The translations under genes were made by a program, and so were the position numbers. The notes under the pieces were generated by a model. The model worked only from the letters and a program-made list of their open reading frames with translations, was not told the DNA's origin and made no database searches. From positions 3,071,001-3,135,000 of the forward strand of contig NZ_CP030104.1 in assembly GCF_003269425.1 (NCBI RefSeq): DNA of 64,000 bases, in the 5' to 3' direction. This stretch comes from Flagellimonas maritima. Its GTDB lineage: Bacteria; Bacteroidota; Bacteroidia; Flavobacteriales; Flavobacteriaceae. This document shows, piece after piece, positions 8,965 through 19,672 of the stretch (position 1 is the stretch's first letter; every line of letters starts with the position of its first letter).

Positions 8965-9750
8965 ATGTTTAAAAAAGTCATAATTCCATCAATGGTCTTT
9001 CTTGGAATGTTCCTGATGGCATTTTATACTATTAAAAATGAAGAAAGCGTTCAGCTAAAGCCCAAAGTTATAGCTGATGAGACCAATTTTTATCCTGTTG
9101 TCCTGGAATTGTTCACCTCTCAGGGATGCTCCAGCTGCCCGCCTGCCGATTTACTGTTGAACAAGGTGAAAAATGAATATCCCGAAGTAGTTTACGCATT
9201 ATCCTATCATGTGGACTACTGGAATTATATTGGCTGGGAAGACCCATTTAGCAAACCATCCCATACCAAAAAACAACGAGAATACAATATTAAATTTGGT
9301 TCTCGAAGTAATTATACGCCACAGTTAGTAGTAAATGGAAAGGAACATTTTGTTGGTTCCGATCAGTCAAAAATGTATCTTAAAATCAACGATTATAAAA
9401 AAAGTAAGATAGCGAACCCCATAGAGCTAAAAGTAAAAAAAATTGATAAAGGTTCTATACAATTTGATTATACGATATTGGGAAATTTATCCGAAAAACA
9501 ACTAAGAGCTGTCTTAGTACTTGATGAGCGAACTACAGTAGTAAAAAGGGGAGAGAATAAAAATAGAACTTTAAAAAACAGCAATATAGTAGTCTCCGAA
9601 AGGTATATTCCGTTGAAATACAAAAATGGTACTTCTAAAATAACCATCCCTGCAATTATAACAGAAAATGACACTATTACATTGATGCTATTTGTTGAAA
9701 ACGATGATTTGGATATTAATGGAGCTGCAAAACTCCAAATAAAACGCTAA
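8965..9750 (+). CDS. DUF1223 secreted thioredoxin-like protein
   Basis: The 261-residue protein has an N-terminal hydrophobic signal or anchor (VIIPSMVFLGMFLMAFYTI). It is followed by LELFTSQGCSSCPPAD, the hallmark of DUF1223 proteins, which resembles a thioredoxin CxxC site. A conserved SYHVDYWNYIGW segment follows. The C-terminal third is a beta-rich region. The role is unknown; a periplasmic redox or chaperone task is a guess from the CxxC. The last 4 bp overlap the convergent rsmE gene. Confidence 0.85.
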   Translation: MFKKVIIPSMVFLGMFLMAFYTIKNEESVQLKPKVIADETNFYPVVLELFTSQGCSSCPPADLLLNKVKNEYPEVVYALSYHVDYWNYIGWEDPFSKPSHTKKQREYNIKFGSRSNYTPQLVVNGKEHFVGSDQSKMYLKINDYKKSKIANPIELKVKKIDKGSIQFDYTILGNLSEKQLRAVLVLDERTTVVKRGENKNRTLKNSNIVVSERYIPLKYKNGTSKITIPAIITENDTITLMLFVENDDLDINGAAKLQIKR

Positions 9751-10451
9751 CTATTTATTATTGAAACTGTTGTACAGGCTACAATGGCTGCAGTTTCTGT
9801 TCTTAGGCGGTTCATTCCCAAGGATACGGGAACATAGCCTTTGGACTTTGCCTCACTAATTTCTGTTTTAGTAAAGTCACCTTCCGGGCCAATAAGTATA
9901 ACAATATCCCTATCCGCAACAGCCCTTCTTTTAAATTCCATTTTTTCACCATCGTCACAATGGGCTATAAATCTAAAGCCCTTGACCTCTTTTTCCATAA
10001 ATCCCTGATAAGATATCATTGGGTTAAGTTTAGGTAAAAAAGCTTGTAATGATTGTTTCATTGCGGATTGCAGAACTCGCTCCATTCGTTCGAGTTTTAT
10101 GGTCTTGCGCTCGGAACGTTCACAGATAATGGGCGTTATTTCATCGACTCCAATCTCAGTAGCCTTTTCTAAAAACCACTCATAACGGTCGTTTATTTTG
10201 GTTGGAGCTACTACAAGATGCAATTTGTAACGTTTGGGGATGGTTTTTTTTATAGAAGTGATTCGTGCTTTACATTTTCGAGAATCGGCAATTAAAATTT
10301 CAGCCTTAAAAAGAAATCCTTTTCCATTGGTAATATTTAAAACATCACCTTCTTTTTTTCTCAACACTTTTAGAATATGCTTACTCTCTTCAGGAGGAAA
10401 AAAGAATTCCTCATTGTTATTTTCTAGTGATGGATTGTAAAAGAGTTGCAT
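9747..10451 (-). CDS. rsmE: 16S rRNA (uracil-1498-N3)-methyltransferase RsmE
   Basis: The 234-residue protein has an N-terminal PUA-like part (HILKVLRKKEGD) and a SPOUT methyltransferase core. The trefoil-knot motifs are ILIGPEGDFTKTEI and SLGMNRLRTETAA, which form the SAM pocket of RsmE. The YEWFLEKATEIGVDEITPI segment is highly typical. It methylates U1498 of 16S rRNA in the assembled small subunit. Its length is normal. The 187 bp between it and tsaD hold no gene and probably its promoter. Confidence 0.95.
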   Translation of the reverse strand: MQLFYNPSLENNNEEFFFPPEESKHILKVLRKKEGDVLNITNGKGFLFKAEILIADSRKCKARITSIKKTIPKRYKLHLVVAPTKINDRYEWFLEKATEIGVDEITPIICERSERKTIKLERMERVLQSAMKQSLQAFLPKLNPMISYQGFMEKEVKGFRFIAHCDDGEKMEFKRRAVADRDIVILIGPEGDFTKTEISEAKSKGYVPVSLGMNRLRTETAAIVACTTVSIINS

Positions 10452-10638
10452 GGTCTACAGTTAGTTTTGAAACATTAAAAACCTGATTTAATCAAATTGT
10501 ATTCATACCCGTATTTCAAAATTATAAATTAAGATTTATCCAATCTTTCTCAATCGACTAAATATTTTGTTTTATGGATATCTTAACCAATACATTATTA
10601 TAAAGTCTAAATTATTTGTCTATTTAGAACAACAAATA

Positions 10639-11667
10639 TTAACTCCCTAATGCATATCTTGCTTTTGCAGCTATACTTTGATCAGTAAAGATTCCCTGTA
10701 AAAGTTTATGGTATCCAACAATGCCTATCATAGCTGCATTATCCGTACAATATTCAAACTTTGGAATATACGTTTGCCAACCTAAGTCTTCTTCTGCCTC
10801 TTTAAGTCTTGCGCGGATTCCTGAATTTGCTGCCACACCGCCACCGATTGCAATTCTTGAAATCCTTGTTTCAGTAACGGCCTTTTTAAGTTTGTCCATT
10901 AAAATTTCAAGAATGGTATGTTGTACTGATGCACAGATATCGTTCAAGTTTTTATTTATAAAATTGGAATCTTTTTTTGTCTCACGCTGCAAGAAATAGA
11001 GAACTCCTGTTTTTAGGCCGCTGAAACTAAAATTAAGCCCATCAACCTTTGGTTTGGAAAATTTATAAGTTTTGGGGTTTCCAAGTCTGGCATACTGGTC
11101 TATTAAAGGACCCCCTGGGTAGGGCAGACCCATTATTTTTGCACTTTTATCAAAAGCTTCACCAACTGCATCATCAAGGGTTTCGCCTAGAATTTCCATA
11201 TCGAAGTAATCACTCACTTTTACTATTTGGGTATGTCCGCCACTGATCGTCATTCCCAAAAAAGGAAATTTTGGAATATGGACACTCGCACCCTCAATAA
11301 AATGAGACAGAATGTGTGCTTCCATATGGTTGACCTCAATTAATGGTATGTTTAAACCCAATGCCAGCGACTTTGCAAAAGAAGTGCCTACCAACAAAGA
11401 CCCCATAAGGCCAGGACCTCTTGTAAAAGCTATGGCGGATAGCTGTTTTTTATCGATATTTGCTTTGGCCAAGGCTTGGTGAACCACAGGAACGATATTT
11501 TGTTGGTGTGCTCTGGAAGCCAATTCCGGGACTACACCACCATATTGTTCATGAATCTCTTGTCTGGCCACCACATTGCTTAACACTTTTGTATTGCAAA
11601 GTACTGCTGCAGAAGTATCATCACACGAAGATTCTATTGCAAGAATGTAATTTTTTTTATTTGCCAC
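10639..11667 (-). CDS. tsaD: tRNA N6-adenosine threonylcarbamoyltransferase TsaD
   Basis: The 342-residue ASKHA-fold protein starts with ILAIESSCDDTSAAV and carries the metal site HMEAHILSHF. Other landmarks are TRGPGLMGSLLVG, GGHTQIV, GLPYPGGP and the C-terminal IGGGVAANSGIR. With TsaB, TsaC and TsaE it installs t6A37 on ANN-decoding tRNAs; those partners are not in the window. The start ATG and length are normal. It is divergent from tamB with only about 50-90 bp between, an arrangement I recall from other Flavobacteriaceae. Confidence 0.97.
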   Translation of the reverse strand: MANKKNYILAIESSCDDTSAAVLCNTKVLSNVVARQEIHEQYGGVVPELASRAHQQNIVPVVHQALAKANIDKKQLSAIAFTRGPGLMGSLLVGTSFAKSLALGLNIPLIEVNHMEAHILSHFIEGASVHIPKFPFLGMTISGGHTQIVKVSDYFDMEILGETLDDAVGEAFDKSAKIMGLPYPGGPLIDQYARLGNPKTYKFSKPKVDGLNFSFSGLKTGVLYFLQRETKKDSNFINKNLNDICASVQHTILEILMDKLKKAVTETRISRIAIGGGVAANSGIRARLKEAEEDLGWQTYIPKFEYCTDNAAMIGIVGYHKLLQGIFTDQSIAAKARYALGS

Positions 11668-11760
11668 AGGTTTTGGAACAAAAATTGGTTGAGCAAAGGT
11701 AAAACATAAAGCCCTATCAGAAGACTACGGAAAATACTGTTACGATTAGTACTGGCACTT

Positions 11761-14700
11761 TTGCTAATACTGGTTTTGGGCTCTTTGATCCTCTCCATGC
11801 CCGTAGTTCAGACAAAGCTTGCAAAGAGCGCCACAGATTCGCTCAATGAAAAGTATGGTACCAATATCCAAATTGATCGTTTGAGCCTTTCACTATTTAA
11901 CTTAAATACAGGGCTTAAGGGAATTTATGTTGAAGATTACAAAAAGGATACACTTTTTTACATACAAAAACTATCTACGTCCATTTTAAACCTTCGCAAT
12001 ATGGTCGACGGGGTTTTGCGTTTTGGAGATATTGAGGTTGATGGTCTTTTTTTCAATCTGAAAACGTATAAAGGTGATAATGATACCAATCTAGATGTAT
12101 TCGTTGCAAAACTGGATGACGGAAAACCTAGGGCACCGGGAACTCCACCATTCTTTATGTCTTCGGATGAAATCAAAATTTCCGGTGGAAAATTCAAGCT
12201 ATCGGACGAAAACTTGAAAAAGGAAGAGACGCTCAACTTCTCAGAATTGGAAATCAACGCTACAGATTTTCAAATTTTGGGACCTGAGGTCACGCTGAGT
12301 ATAGAGAATTTAGCTCTTCAAAGTAACCGAGGCATACGTATAAATGACTTTTCCACTGACTTTAAATATACCAAGCAACAAATGCGCTTTGATTCCTTAA
12401 GAATCAAAACCGTAGAGTCCAACCTTAAAGGGGATTTGGTATTCAATTACAATCGTGAAGATTTTGCAGATTTTGCAAACCAAGTGAATATAGTAGCGGA
12501 TTTCAAAGAATCATCCGTTGCGTTAAATGAAATCAATACATTATATGATGAATTTGGGACCGATAAGGAAGTAGTGTTTTCAGCAAATATAAGGGGCGTG
12601 CTCAATCGCTTGCAATTCAAAGAATTGTTTCTACAATCAGAAAATACAGGTATTCGGGGAGATTTTCAGTTTGACAATCTGTTCAGTCAAGAAGCACCTT
12701 TTATCATGAGGGCGGATATTGGCAATATTACTTCCAGTTATTATCAATTAAGGTCCATACTGCCAAACATAATTGGAAAGAACATTCCATCAACAATCCA
12801 AAAACTCGGAGAATTTACTATACGGGGAGATGCCGAAATTACTGAAACCTCTTTGGATGTACAGATAAATCTCAACACAGCAATAGGTAGCAGCTATACA
12901 GATTTACAAATGACCAATATCCAAACTGTGGACAATGCTTCCTACAGAGGGTTCATTTCACTCATTGATTTTGATTTAGGGAATTTTGTCCAGTATGGTC
13001 AGTTGGGACTTGCAACTTTGGATGTGAATGTTGAAGGAAAGGGATTTATTGCAGAGTATCTGAATACCGAAGTGATCGGAGAGGTATATAAACTAGAATT
13101 CAATAATTATGAATATAATGACTTAAAAGTTTCAGGGGTATTAAAAGAGAAGCTTTTTGATGGTAGTCTAGTCAGTAAAGATGAAAATTTTCAGTTCGAT
13201 TTTAAAGGGTTGGCAGATTTTGGCGAAAATTCAAATAATTTCAATTTTATAGCCTCTGTTGATTATGCGGATTTGAAAAAATTAAACTTCATCAATGATA
13301 GTGTTTCTGTTTTCAAGGGAGATTTGAACATGGACATTGAAGGAAGTACCTTGGACAATACTACAGGACAAATTCGTTTTTCCAATACAGCTTATCAAAA
13401 TATAAATCAAACCTATTATTTTGATGATTTCGTAATATCCTCAGCCTTTGACCAAGATACGGTAAGAACGATTGAAATAAATTCGCCCGATATAATCACA
13501 GGTTATATAAAAGGAAAATTTAAGGTAGGGGAGATAGATAAGTTAATGCAAAATTCCCTGGGCAGTATCTACACAAACTACAAGCCATTTGAGATTTCCG
13601 ATGGTCAGGAATTGAGCTTTAATTTTAAGATATACAATAAGATTGTCGATGTTTTTTTTCCAGAGGTGAACTTTGACCCCAATACTTTTATTCGAGGAAA
13701 TATAATCTCAGATGAAGGCGATTTCAAACTCACTTTTAAATCTCCGAGCATAGAGGCATATGGTAATCAATTCGATAATATTGAATTAAAAATCGATAAT
13801 AAAAACCCACTTTTCAACACTTTCGTATCTGTAGAGGATATGTCTACAGTATATTATGATGTTAAGGATTTTAGTCTTATCAATACCACTTTAAAGGATA
13901 CGCTATTCTTTAGAACCGAATTTAAAGGGGGTAGCGGTTATGACGATAGTTATAACTTAAATTTTTACCACACCTTTAATGTAGAAAATAAATCGGTCAT
14001 AGGACTTAAAAAATCCAATATCAATTTTAAGGGAAACACATGGGTATTGAACAAAGATGGGAACAGTAAGAACAAGGTAATCGTAAATAGGACACTGGAC
14101 AGCATTAGGATAGAGGATTTGGTGATGGACAACGAAAACAGTGAGCAGATACGCCTAAAAGGTCAGTTGGCCGATTCTACGTATAAAGATTTGGATCTAC
14201 AATTTAAAATAGTTTCGCTCAGCAAAATAACTCCAGAAATAGATAGTCTAAAGTTGGATGGCTCCGTGGACGGTTTTCTCAATATTTTACAGAAAGAAGG
14301 TAACTATTTACCAACCTCGAGCCTTAATATTAGGGATTTCAGTATTAATAATATTCGGCTAGGGGATTTAGAACTGGGAATCTTTGGAAACAATGATTTA
14401 ACACAATTTGGTGTCAGTAGCTGGTTAAATGATAATGGAAAGGAAAAGTTGAGTATAAATGGTAACGTTACCAACATCAATAAGAAACAAAAATTGGATT
14501 TGGCGGTTAATTTCACCGATTTTGATTTAGAGCCATTTAGTCCATTAGGTCAAGATGTAATTTCCAATATAAGAGGCAAAGTAATCGGTAATGCAAAAAT
14601 TACTGGAGATATTTCCAATCCATCAATAAATGGGACACTTAGTTTGAACGATGCGGGGATTGGAATTCCCTACCTTAATGTTGACTATAATTTTGCTCCT

Positions 14701-16191
14701 TATTCGCGAGTTCGCCTTTTTGACCAGACTTTTTATTTTGAAGATATCAGGCTTTCTGACGTGGTAGAAGGAACCACTGCAACGTTGGATGGAACAATAA
14801 ACCACACAGCATTTGAAGATTGGTCCTTGGATTTGGATGTGGATACAAAAAAAGACCGTTTCATGATTTTGAACACAACCTATGGTGACGAGTCCTTATA
14901 TTATGGTACTGGATTTATAAATGGAACGGGCAGTATCTACGGACCTACAAGCGCATTGAATATAACGGTGGATGCTTCTACCGCTAAAGGGACGTCCCTA
15001 AAGATACCTTTAAGCGACGTCACCAGTGTTGGGGATTATTCGTTTATCAATTTTATTGAAAAAAGTGGTGGAGAATCCTTTAGGGAAGAACGTATTCTTA
15101 AAGATTACCAAGGTCTTGAAATGGCTTTTGATTTGGCGGTAACCCCTGATGCAGAAGTAGAGATAGTTGTAGATAAAAATACGGGAAGTTCCCTTAAGGG
15201 TACAGGGGAAGGTATTCTTTTAATAGAAATCAATACGAACGGAAAATTTAATATGTACGGTGAATTTGTTGCAGTAACTGGCGAATACAATTTTAGATAC
15301 GGAGGCATAATCGATAAAAAGTTTTTGGTGAGACCAGGTGGTACCATTCTTTGGGAAAGGGATCCTCTAGAAGCACAACTGAATCTTGAAGCCGTTTATA
15401 ATCTTAATGCAAATCCTGCCCCACTTTTAGAAAATGCAGGGTATACAGGTAGGATACCGACCGAAGTGGTCGTTAGGTTGGATGGAGAGTTGGAAAATCC
15501 CAATATAAATTTTGATATTGACTTTCCGGGCACCAATTCTGTGGTACAATCAGAATTAGAGTATAGATTGCAGGATCCAACGATTAAAGAGCGTAATGCT
15601 TTTTTTCTTTTGGCCCAGGGAACATTCGTAAACGATCAAGCGGGTATTAACCAACAGGCCGTAACAGGAAACCTGATCCAGACCGCGTCAGGCCTTCTTA
15701 ATCAAATTCTATCAGGAGATAATGATAAGTTTGATTTAGGTGTTTCTTACGAACAAGGTCTCCAAGATCCCAATGCGGATATTCAAACAGAAAATAGAAT
15801 CGGTGTAACGGTTTCCACAAAAATATCAGATAGGGTTTTGGTAAACGGTAGAGTAGGAGTACCCGTAGGCGGAGTTTCAGAAACTGTTGTCGCTGGGGAC
15901 GTTGAAGTTCAGGTATTGTTGAACGAAGAAGGAACATTAAGTGCCAAAATATTCAATAGAGAGAATCAAATACAACAGTTTTTGGCTGAAAGACAAGGTT
16001 ATATTCAAGGTGTAGGTCTCTCTTATCAAGTTGATTTCAATAATTTTAAAGAACTTATCCGAAAAGTATTTCAAAAAAAGGACAATAAAACAAATCCCGA
16101 ACAACCGGTACAATCCACTGAAATTATGGGAAAGGATAGTCTAATACGTTTTATTCCCAAAAATAGAACGGCCAGAAAAGTGCCGAATTAA
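11761..16191 (+). CDS. tamB: Translocation/assembly module TamB-like protein (DUF490)
   Basis: The product is about 1476 residues: an N-terminal membrane anchor, a long beta-rich AsmA/TamB-like body, and a C-terminal DUF490 domain (about residues 1000-1450) with GEYNFRYGG and LDGELENPNINFDI. TamB proteins span the periplasm and assist outer-membrane biogenesis or lipid transport. The start is uncertain. The first standard initiation codon in frame is a TTG at 11761, inside the hydrophobic helix. The frame stays open back to a TAA at 11707 and upstream encodes RRLRKILLRLVLAL, exactly the basic N-terminus expected. An ATC at 11716 directly before these arginines is a candidate non-standard start. 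Confidence 0.9.
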   Translation: MLILVLGSLILSMPVVQTKLAKSATDSLNEKYGTNIQIDRLSLSLFNLNTGLKGIYVEDYKKDTLFYIQKLSTSILNLRNMVDGVLRFGDIEVDGLFFNLKTYKGDNDTNLDVFVAKLDDGKPRAPGTPPFFMSSDEIKISGGKFKLSDENLKKEETLNFSELEINATDFQILGPEVTLSIENLALQSNRGIRINDFSTDFKYTKQQMRFDSLRIKTVESNLKGDLVFNYNREDFADFANQVNIVADFKESSVALNEINTLYDEFGTDKEVVFSANIRGVLNRLQFKELFLQSENTGIRGDFQFDNLFSQEAPFIMRADIGNITSSYYQLRSILPNIIGKNIPSTIQKLGEFTIRGDAEITETSLDVQINLNTAIGSSYTDLQMTNIQTVDNASYRGFISLIDFDLGNFVQYGQLGLATLDVNVEGKGFIAEYLNTEVIGEVYKLEFNNYEYNDLKVSGVLKEKLFDGSLVSKDENFQFDFKGLADFGENSNNFNFIASVDYADLKKLNFINDSVSVFKGDLNMDIEGSTLDNTTGQIRFSNTAYQNINQTYYFDDFVISSAFDQDTVRTIEINSPDIITGYIKGKFKVGEIDKLMQNSLGSIYTNYKPFEISDGQELSFNFKIYNKIVDVFFPEVNFDPNTFIRGNIISDEGDFKLTFKSPSIEAYGNQFDNIELKIDNKNPLFNTFVSVEDMSTVYYDVKDFSLINTTLKDTLFFRTEFKGGSGYDDSYNLNFYHTFNVENKSVIGLKKSNINFKGNTWVLNKDGNSKNKVIVNRTLDSIRIEDLVMDNENSEQIRLKGQLADSTYKDLDLQFKIVSLSKITPEIDSLKLDGSVDGFLNILQKEGNYLPTSSLNIRDFSINNIRLGDLELGIFGNNDLTQFGVSSWLNDNGKEKLSINGNVTNINKKQKLDLAVNFTDFDLEPFSPLGQDVISNIRGKVIGNAKITGDISNPSINGTLSLNDAGIGIPYLNVDYNFAPYSRVRLFDQTFYFEDIRLSDVVEGTTATLDGTINHTAFEDWSLDLDVDTKKDRFMILNTTYGDESLYYGTGFINGTGSIYGPTSALNITVDASTAKGTSLKIPLSDVTSVGDYSFINFIEKSGGESFREERILKDYQGLEMAFDLAVTPDAEVEIVVDKNTGSSLKGTGEGILLIEINTNGKFNMYGEFVAVTGEYNFRYGGIIDKKFLVRPGGTILWERDPLEAQLNLEAVYNLNANPAPLLENAGYTGRIPTEVVVRLDGELENPNINFDIDFPGTNSVVQSELEYRLQDPTIKERNAFFLLAQGTFVNDQAGINQQAVTGNLIQTASGLLNQILSGDNDKFDLGVSYEQGLQDPNADIQTENRIGVTVSTKISDRVLVNGRVGVPVGGVSETVVAGDVEVQVLLNEEGTLSAKIFNRENQIQQFLAERQGYIQGVGLSYQVDFNNFKELIRKVFQKKDNKTNPEQPVQSTEIMGKDSLIRFIPKNRTARKVPN

Positions 16192-16227
16192 ATTTTAATT
16201 TCTATAGTCTACCATAAAAAAAACCTA

Positions 16228-16241
16228 CGAAAACGTTTGCG
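16228..16241. promoter_or_regulatory. Possible LacI-type operator upstream of pfkA
   Basis: CGAAAACGTTTGCG is a near-palindrome of the kind bound by LacI/GalR regulators. It lies about 57 bp upstream of the candidate pfkA -7 box. A glycolytic target would make sense, but this is one short match and no regulator gene is nearby. Confidence 0.25.
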
Positions 16242-16297
16242 AAATTGCCTGAAAACAAATTAGTTAATATGTCATACTTTAATTAGATAAAGTTTGC

Positions 16298-16305
16298 TAG
16301 TTTTG
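16298..16305 (+). promoter_or_regulatory. Candidate -7 box of the pfkA-gapA operon
   Basis: TAGTTTTG fits the Bacteroidota consensus TAnnTTTG and ends 17 bp before the pfkA ATG, implying a very short leader. No strong -33 TTG at the best spacing is seen. Confidence 0.45.
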
Positions 16306-16322
16306 GTTTTTTAAAATTTTGA

Positions 16323-17309
16323 ATGGCTTCAGAAATTAAGAAAATCGCTGTATTTACATCAGGTGGAGATTCACCTGGAATGAATGCGGGTATACGTTCC
16401 GTAGTTAGGACCTGCGCTTATTTGAAATTAGAATGTGTTGGCATCTACAGAGGATATGAAGGAATGATAGAAGGGGATTTTAAAACCTTGGACGCTCGTA
16501 GCGTAAACAATATTATCAATAAAGGCGGAACCATCTTAAAATCTGCCAGATGTCACGAATTCAGAACAAAGGAAGGTCGTAAAAAGGCTTACGACCAATT
16601 AATGAAAGAGGGTATAGATGCATTTGTGGTAATTGGTGGTAACGGAAGTTTTGCCGGAGCACTCTCCTTTAACGAAGAATACAATTTCCCCGTAATGGGG
16701 ATACCAGGAACCATAGACAATGATATTTTAGGTTCTAGCTACACTATAGGTTTTGACACTGCCATAAATACGGTTGTGGAAGTAATTGATAAGATACGTG
16801 ACACGGCCAGTTCGCACAACAGACTCTTCTTTGTTGAGGTCATGGGCAGGGATGTTGGCCACATTGCACTCAATGCAGGAGTGGGTGCCGGAGCAGAAGA
16901 GATTTTGATTCCAGAGCAGAACTTGGGCTTGGAACGTTTGTTGGATTCTTTAAAAAGAAGTAAAAAATCAGGAAAATCCTCTAGTATCGTTATTGTTGCC
17001 GAAGGTGATAAAATCGGTAAGAATGTTTTTCAACTAAAGGAGTACGTAGAAGAACACTTACCTATTTATGACGTAAGAGTATCTGTCTTGGGACATATGC
17101 AAAGAGGAGGAAGTCCTACATGTTTTGATAGGGTTCTTGCCAGTAGGATGGGAGTAAAAGCCGTTGAAAGTCTTTTGGAGGGCAAATCCAATTACATGGT
17201 GGGAATACGTGATAATAAACTCATCCTTACACCAATCAGCGAAGCCATAAAAGCACATACGGAAATTGATGAGGAACTTGTGAAAGTTTCAGATATAATG
17301 ACTACTTAA
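16323..17309 (+). CDS. pfkA: 6-phosphofructokinase
   Basis: The 328-residue protein has the ATP-PFK landmarks: TSGGDSPGMN (residues 12-21), GTIDND with catalytic D132, EVMGRDVGHIAL for substrate binding, and GHMQRGGSPT near the C-terminus. It phosphorylates fructose-6-phosphate to the 1,6-bisphosphate in glycolysis. Length and start are normal. The phosphate-donor loop reads GGNGS at 105-109, where E. coli has GGDGS with the Mg-binding Asp. The Gly after it argues for ATP rather than pyrophosphate as donor. gapA follows 21 bp downstream, so the two form a glycolytic operon ended by the terminator at 18352. Confidence 0.95.
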   Translation: MASEIKKIAVFTSGGDSPGMNAGIRSVVRTCAYLKLECVGIYRGYEGMIEGDFKTLDARSVNNIINKGGTILKSARCHEFRTKEGRKKAYDQLMKEGIDAFVVIGGNGSFAGALSFNEEYNFPVMGIPGTIDNDILGSSYTIGFDTAINTVVEVIDKIRDTASSHNRLFFVEVMGRDVGHIALNAGVGAGAEEILIPEQNLGLERLLDSLKRSKKSGKSSSIVIVAEGDKIGKNVFQLKEYVEEHLPIYDVRVSVLGHMQRGGSPTCFDRVLASRMGVKAVESLLEGKSNYMVGIRDNKLILTPISEAIKAHTEIDEELVKVSDIMTT

Positions 17310-17312
17310 TAA

Positions 17313-18332
<1,020 letters not shown>

Positions 18333-18351
18333 TTTTTTCCTTTTGCATACG

Positions 18352-18386
18352 AACCCTGAAAGAGGTCGTTTCTTTTTCAGGGTTTT
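18352..18386 (+). terminator. Rho-independent terminator after gapA
   Basis: AACCCTGAAA (18352-18361) pairs with TTTCAGGGTT (about 18374-18383), followed by TTAT. It lies 20 bp after the gapA stop and before the sugar-kinase start at 18403. Confidence 0.75.
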
Positions 18387-18402
18387 ATATAAATACTGAC
18401 CT

Positions 18403-19246
<844 letters not shown>

Positions 19247-19254
<8 letters not shown>

Positions 19255-19627
19255 CCGCAATCATCGAAATCTCAACATTTACAAACGCTGGGAGATTGGC
19301 AACTTCCACGGTTTCCCTGGCTGGTGCGGTCTCTACATCAAAATAAGAGCCATAAACTTCATTAATTTCTGAAAACTGATGCATGTCCTTTATAAAAATC
19401 GATGTTTTTATAACATGCTCGAAAGTCATATTCGCTTCAGAAAGAATTGCTTTTAAATTTTCCATGGATTGCTTTGTTTCCTTTTTAATGTCACCTTCAA
19501 CCAGTGAACCGGTAGATGGATCTATGGGAATCTGTCCAGAAATATAAAGTATATCCTTTATTAGAACTGCCTGATTGTAAGGTCCAATTGGAGCAGGAGC
19601 ATTTGGAGTATTGATGATTTTCTTCAT
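19247..19627 (-). CDS. ridA: RidA family 2-iminobutanoate/2-iminopropanoate deaminase
   Basis: The 126-residue protein has the standard RidA length and motifs: APAPIGPYNQAV near the start, ISGQIPIDPSTG, and the active-site arginine in TAPARETVEVA, followed by a glutamate in VEISMIAV. It hydrolyses reactive enamine/imine products of PLP enzymes in the cytoplasm. It lies 45 bp downstream of lptD on the same strand and may be co-transcribed with it. Confidence 0.95.
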
Positions 19628-19672
19628 GTAACTAGTTTTTAATGGGATTAGTGCTTACCAAGATATTTAAAA

